The notes under the pieces: generated by a model
What the model was told of the DNA's origin: nothing
Databases searched by the model: none
The model's input: the letters and a program-made list of their open reading frames with translations, nothing else
DNA from: Lycocorax pyrrhopterus obiensis
Lineage: Eukaryota > Chordata > Aves > Passeriformes > Paradisaeidae
DNA: 64,000 nucleotides
Assembly (NCBI GenBank): GCA_014706295.1
Contig: JACSVZ010000012.1
Coordinates: 14,254,227 to 14,318,226, forward strand
Direction: 5' to 3'
Program-made: the position numbers and the translations under genes
Shown: positions 58,639 to 64,000 of the stretch, in pieces
Layout: each line of letters begins with the position of its first letter
How positions within the stretch are numbered: position 1 is the first letter of the stretch

Positions 58639-61600
58639 CTGGAACACAGGAAATCAGGGATCCAGGTGTTAATGGCAGCACATCTTGTACCTCTCGTTTA
58701 CCTGTAATAATACAGCTTCAAATCCATCACTTAGGCTCTGGGAGCAACCAAGGTGCCACAGCACCTGCTGGTGATTCCAGGGAATAATCCAGCCTGGCTG
58801 ACACATGACCGAGTGTTTGCTCCGGTGAGGAGGGTCAGCAAAGGGAGGGAGAGCCTTGGGATGGTGGCTTTGAGGAAGCAGATGGAAAGCCAGACTTCAT
58901 TTCCCTGGAAGGTTAAGCACAGGGAAGACTCCTCTCCATTCATAAATAAAGCAGGCAGGGAGAAGGGGAGCTTTTACAAGTTAAAGTTACTGAAAATAAC
59001 ACCAGGAATGTTTGAGGAGCAGGGCAGCTCCAGCACCCATCACGCTGCAACCCAAACCAGTTCTCCCAGTTGCAACCAGCCCGTCTGCAGGCAGGCTCCG
59101 TTCCCTGTCATTAGGGAAGGGGAAGGGGAGCGTGGGCTGCGAGCTGGCAGCCTGGCAGGAGCTGAGCTGGAGGAGCTGAGCCCCCGGGAGGCCAGCTGGC
59201 ACCCGCCCCGCTCCTCCTGAGCATCGCACGCCCAGCTGGATCCCACCAGCAACGCGCGAAGGAACGGCTCTCGCCTCGAGCTGCCGAGAAAACCACGGCC
59301 CCAACCTGTGAAGAGCTGAAGGAGCCAACTGGAAGAGCTCTGGAGAACAGCTTACCGGAGATGCTTCTCAAATGAGAGCAGCTCTAATTGCTAAAATGAA
59401 TAAGGGAAGGTAAAAGGATGCTTAATGCTCAAGGGCATTGCATAGAAAACTAGTATTTATCCACAGAAATAAATCCTTGCCATAACTTCCTTCTCAAAGC
59501 TCACCATTAGTCACTTGAGAAAAATTGCAACTGCTGTTCAAGTGCCTAATTATTTTTAAGAAGATATAAAAAGGTGGTGTAGCACAGTTAGCTGCATCCA
59601 GAGCCATTAATGGGATGTGTGGAATTATCAGACTCAGGCCGGGCAGGTAACTCTGGACTACAGAGTCCAAACAGTGCAGAGTCACACCTTTTTTTTTGGA
59701 CAGAGATGCTCACAGCCAAAAAAATCCCGAAGAACACACACTAAATATGAAATTCCTAGTCTCCAAAGTCACATAAATTACCCATTATCACCTATATCTC
59801 TAAAAAGAGAAAAGATGTCCACTCATTTTTAACCCTGTTGTCTGAAATACAAGGTTTTATGCTGGATAAAAGCCTGACACAAACCAAGCTGAATTTAAAT
59901 TCCTTCATGCCAGTTTGACACTCATTCCACACCTTTAAATATAAATTGTTTTTGAATGAGATTTTAATTTTCTGGTCTGGAATTCTGTGACTTGCAACCG
60001 TAAGTATTTTGTGAAGCATCAAGAACTCTTCTCTAATTGCATGTGTTAAAATCTGTAAATTATACTTAAATGCATGGAAAAAGAGAAATTTGGGAGGATG
60101 GAATACACTGTAATTCATCGGGAGCCCACGAGAGGGTGCTCACAGATTTGCCAGTTTAATGGACTTCCATTCACACCAAAAATTTTAACCGTATTCCACT
60201 GGAAAAGAGAATTTCCAGCAAAGCACTGAAATGTAAAAACTGGATATAAAAGATAAATAAAAATCTCTCTAGAGTAAGAATTGGGGTTTCTGAAAGGTTA
60301 CAGACTGTCAGAACTGTCCCCATGTTCAGCGGCAGCCCCGTTGCCCAGCACTGAGCCACGTCTGAAATCAGCACCCAACTTTCCGTCACTGAAAATAAAG
60401 CCCCATTCTCCAACAGCCCCTGGATTGGGATTGGCATCTCCAGGGCTGAGCTGTGAGCAAGGAAAGGGGAAGGGATGCCAGGCCAGGGGCTCCCTGAACA
60501 CCCCGGTCCCTGCGAAGGCAGCCCGGTGCCACCTGTGCCCACGCTCTCCCGGCTCTCCGTGGCTCCCATCCCGGCTGGCACAGACCCCAGCTCCGTGGCA
60601 CACGCCCAGCGCAGCTCCTGTCTCTCACCCCAACCCACACACCAGGGACTCCACGGTTTGCATGTTCCTTTCTGCCAAGCCTCCATGCCAGGACAAATTC
60701 CTGTGGGAGCTATAGCAACAAATCCACGGGCGAACCCGACGGGTTAATCCCGCGACGAGGACGCCGCTTTATTTAGGCAGCTGTGTGTTTCAAAAAGGCA
60801 GGTGCAAATTCCAGGGCAATGCCACGTTTCTCCTGGTAATCTTTACCTTTTTGCATTGATTTTTTCGGGATGGGATTTATCGCAGAGCTCTGCGCTCCGG
60901 AATTAAACGATGGAATTCTCCTCCTCAACAGTGAATCCAGCCCAACGTTCCCAGCGCAGGAAGTCAGGAGTGCATTAAATCCAGACAGCAGTGAGAGCTG
61001 CAGACAGATTTAATGGCTACAGGGCAGTATCAGTAAATAATGCAGTGTCAGTGGGCAGCTCACCAGGGCTTAAATGCTAAAGCATCTGAGTTGTTTACAC
61101 AAGCTGGAGTTCAAATTAGTAACTTTGACATAAATGATTAATGGTTAATGGAGACTGTTACCATCATTTCTGTATTTACTGGCAGTTTAAAATCAATTCC
61201 CAGAGCTCAAATCAAAAGCTTTTGGCATAGCAGCAATTTGGTGGGATATTAAATACCAGATGTTAGAAATAAATAAAGGCCAACAGACTACATTGTTCTC
61301 CCCAGCATCAATATTCTGTATCAGTCGTGTTAACAGATCTGGTTCATTAAGCTCAAGGGGCAGAAAACAATTTCTGCTCTTGGTCATGAGGAATTTAGGA
61401 AAATCCAAGTGTTGGGCACAGGGTCTTGGCTGAAGACAGATGGTGGGTGGCACCTCAGCAAGGCTGGGAAGGTGAAGCACCTGGAAAAGGGCAGTTCTTC
61501 GGTCAGACAGCAGCACAATTTCCCTTCTACTGCTGGATTGCACTTGCTTTCTTCATCCAGGAGACAGGTTTTTTTTGCTGTCTAGAAAGGTCCTTTTAAA

Positions 61601-64000
61601 TTCATGAATCAACTGAAAGTGCTCCCACCTCTCACTCTCTAGAACAGGGCTGAACATCCACTCTTCTGCCCTCAACTCTTCACCCACAAGCCTTCCCTGA
61701 AGCACGCTATCAAAAGCAACACATTTTTTGTAAATAAACTTACTTATAAGCAGTTTTACTCAAGGAGAAGATGTCAAAATTATCTAGTGAACAAAACTCC
61801 TGTATTTACACTAAATATTGGGCAGCTGTCTCTAACCCGTATTCCTGCAGACCCACTCTTCAGACTCCCAAGTGAAATCTCACACACCGTTGTACATTCG
61901 ATGACAACGATTTTTTTAAAAATACCAGAACTTTAGGATCTCTTACACTTCAGCTGAGCTCGTCAAAGTAGCTACATTTCAAGTGGGCAGAAGGACATTC
62001 TTCAGAGAACATTTACAGAGGAGATGACATCTTCCACGTGCTCACAAATGAAGCACCAATTTTTGCGTGCAGCTTTATACAATTAATTTTCAAGTGGCTC
62101 TTGTGCTAACAGTGGGATCCTCATCTATAGGTACTCCAATAATTTATTATCAGACACTTCAGAGGAATCAAAACATCCCTCTCCCTCGTAAGCTTTGCTC
62201 CATGAGGACTTTTGCTGTTGCAGAACTCAAGTTTGGTGTCGTTTCTCACTGCCCAGGCTGTGACAGTGCTGTGCTCTCCTCTTCCCTCCCACAGCTGGAC
62301 TGAGGGCTGAGCCCCGAGAGCCAAGGGAGCCCTTGCTAGGCTGAGTCCTGGATTTAATTACAATTTAGGCTGCTTTAAAGACAGGGTGTTTAGCATCACG
62401 ATAATGAAAATACAATGTGAAACTTAGGCAAGAATTTTCTGGTCTTAAAATAATCCCTTTTCCTGAAATTCTGGGATTGTGCCCAGCATTGTAGTCCAGT
62501 CTCCTCCCTGAAGATATCTCGGTGGTATTCTGTGATTGTCATTTGGGATGACATTTCTGCACAGGAAGTTCTGCACTGTTTCTGTGCATAACGAGTGGTC
62601 AGAAGGAGCAGTCCTCACTCGGAAGAGGATCTGAAGAGGAAAAAGATGATTTTCACCTCCCTGCCCAGGGGAACTGTACAGTGTGTGTGCCTCAGGTTGT
62701 GGAGACTCGGGTGGCCCAGAAGTGTATTTTAGGTATTTACTAAAAAGCAAATACGTAAAATAAATTCAAAACATCCCTGCTGGTTTGGAGGAGAGGGCAG
62801 GGAAAGGCAGTGGTCACAGAGCCCATCCAGCCATTCCTGGTTCCCAAGGTAACCAGGAGAATCGGAGGGGTCTTGAGATCACTGGTCAGGTTGACAGCCC
62901 AGAGCTGCAGTGAAGCCAAACCCCTGCACAGCCACTCACAGACAAAACCACTTTGCCAACTCTGGACTATACAGACTGAAAACAACAATTTTCCTTTTCC
63001 TTAAGGAACCCATAAACCACCAATTATAGAGCAGGACTGCAATAAAACCTTATGTATCTACCTATAAATATTTCTAAGACTATAGCAATAATTTTTATAA
63101 ATGTACAAAACAAGGCAAAAGCAATGTCCTACAGGGAAAACAACGAATTGAAAAATACTAAAATGAAGTAAGAATTCACCTGCAAAGTGAGTGAACACAA
63201 ATTTTCTCCAAATACACCTGGACAGCAGAAAGCAGCACTTCAGGAAAGTGGTGGTTGAGCTGCTCCCAGCTGAACAAGTTCATGGCCACCAAACTCAGAC
63301 CACCTGAAAGAGCTGCCTGGGCACATTAAACTGCCTGAAAAACTTCTACCCCACCCCAACCAGAGTGCAGAAACTTCTGCAAAGGGGCAAATGCATTACT
63401 GATGCAAGAAGAGAGGACAGAGCAACAGTTAACCCAGTTTAGAATGAAATCTCTACCAGTTCAACCCTCTCCCAGTACAGCTCTTAACTCTGAATTTCTA
63501 GATTTTCTAAAAACTGTTCAAATTGCAACAAGCAAACACCCCTGCTAAGAAAGGCTATCTTTAAAAGCATTTCATAGATGACTTTTCTCTACTCCACATG
63601 CCAGCTTTGATGTAAATACACCTGCACACATTTATATGCCCAGTGAGGTCACAAAGTTGAGAACAAACTTCCTTCAAGTGACTAAAGCATTAATTAGGTA
63701 TTTTTTACCTCAACCCTGCAAAGTCAAAATAAGAGTACAAACTGCAATCTCTTGTTTCTTTTGAAACAGCAGAAGAATTGCTTCCAGCTCATAATTACAA
63801 AAGCATTTTGACTGACACATTGCTGACAGATCTGCAGAACTCCAGGAGAGGATGCCCATTTGCACACACCACCCTTACCCTGCTGTTGTGTCAGGGAAGC
63901 GCAGGGAGCACGGGGCTGAGGAGGGCAGAGTGAACTCGCTCCCACAGTACAGACAAACAGCTCATTAACAGATCCCTCACCTGGGCTAATGACAGGTTAC
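58639..64000 (-). other. ADCY9: ADCY9 intron, partial
   Basis: More than 5.36 kb upstream of the 160-nt exon with no sequence resembling the preceding AC9 membrane region (SSLLDVFLSTTVF-type) on either strand. It is mostly AT-leaning unique DNA, with a GC-rich patch at 59.1-59.3 kb and another at 60.45-60.78 kb. Open frames are short and unconvincing. Confidence 0.85.
60724..60790. promoter_or_regulatory. CpG-dense pocket in ADCY9 intron
   Basis: About 50 bases carry eight or so CpGs (CCACGGGCGAACCCGACGGG; CCCGCGACGAGGACGCCG), followed directly by CTTTATTTAGG (MEF2-like with one mismatch) and an E-box CAGCTG. The CpG density stands out from the intron. Possible enhancer; unproven. Confidence 0.3.

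Noticed and set aside
59340..59395. Short segment between an AG and gtaagc on minus (CATCTCCG|gtaagc)
   Set aside because: The acceptor is weak and the segment very short, with no homology to AC9; likely chance.
61193..61543. 116-codon minus-strand frame in the ADCY9 intron
   Set aside because: Does not resemble any AC9 segment, including the missing upstream membrane exon, and lacks splice flanks in the right phase.
63960..64000. Donor-like GCCCAG|gtgagg on minus near the window end, considered as the missing upstream ADCY9 exon
   Set aside because: In the required phase the preceding codons contain a stop and do not match the expected membrane segment.
1..64000. tRNA, rRNA, snRNA, CRISPR, prokaryotic operons or phage
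   Set aside because: No conserved box elements, direct-repeat arrays with spacers, or compact bacterial gene organisation were seen. The window is vertebrate genomic DNA.

Overview
The window is vertebrate nuclear DNA, almost certainly from a bird. Short 5'-truncated CR1 LINE copies with the avian 3' tail (GGTCCCTTCCAACCC followed by ATTCTATG-like ends) occur in both orientations. Two multi-exon genes split by long introns can be recognised, and their exons match vertebrate CREBBP and ADCY9. These genes are also neighbours on the same strand in human 16p13.3, so this is conserved synteny. Species cannot be fixed from sequence alone; a neoavian or songbird origin is a guess from the CR1 style.

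Layout, with both genes on the minus strand. From 1 to about 15,700 lies the 5' part of CREBBP: the end of intron 2 sequence, coding exon 2 (681-1393), a 13.5 kb intron 1, coding exon 1 (14854-14938), and a CpG-island 5' leader and promoter (about 14,680-15,960) with two small upstream ORFs. Immediately upstream, at 15,960-17,075, is a strongly strand-asymmetric polypyrimidine minisatellite. From 17 to about 42.6 kb is intergenic DNA with CR1 fragments, one CpG/TATA pocket near 30.0 kb and several AT-rich blocks that look like conserved non-coding elements. I found no protein gene there. From about 42.6 to 64 kb lies the 3' part of ADCY9: 3'UTR, the large last exon with the C2 catalytic domain and C-terminal tail (45406-46594), a 42-nt microexon (52365-52406), a 149-nt transmembrane exon (55386-55534) and a 160-nt transmembrane exon (58479-58638). 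The N-terminal ADCY9 exons lie beyond position 64,000, and the rest of CREBBP lies below position 1.

Functionally the two genes act in the same signalling logic. ADCY9 makes cAMP at the membrane, while CREBBP is the nuclear acetyltransferase coactivator recruited by phospho-CREB after cAMP/PKA signalling. Adjacency does not show co-regulation.

The most interesting points are these: (1) the ADCY9 microexon is symmetric and its 3' junction builds an extracellular N-glycosylation sequon; (2) an unannotated 119-nt exon-like segment with near-consensus splice sites lies in an ADCY9 intron (56908-57026) and could be a poison exon or an alternative first coding exon; (3) the ADCY9 3'UTR appears to hold an AU-rich element just after a proximal poly(A) signal; (4) a higher-order polypyrimidine repeat full of 3'-splice-site-like motifs abuts the CREBBP promoter. 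No prokaryotic, viral or CRISPR-type system is present.
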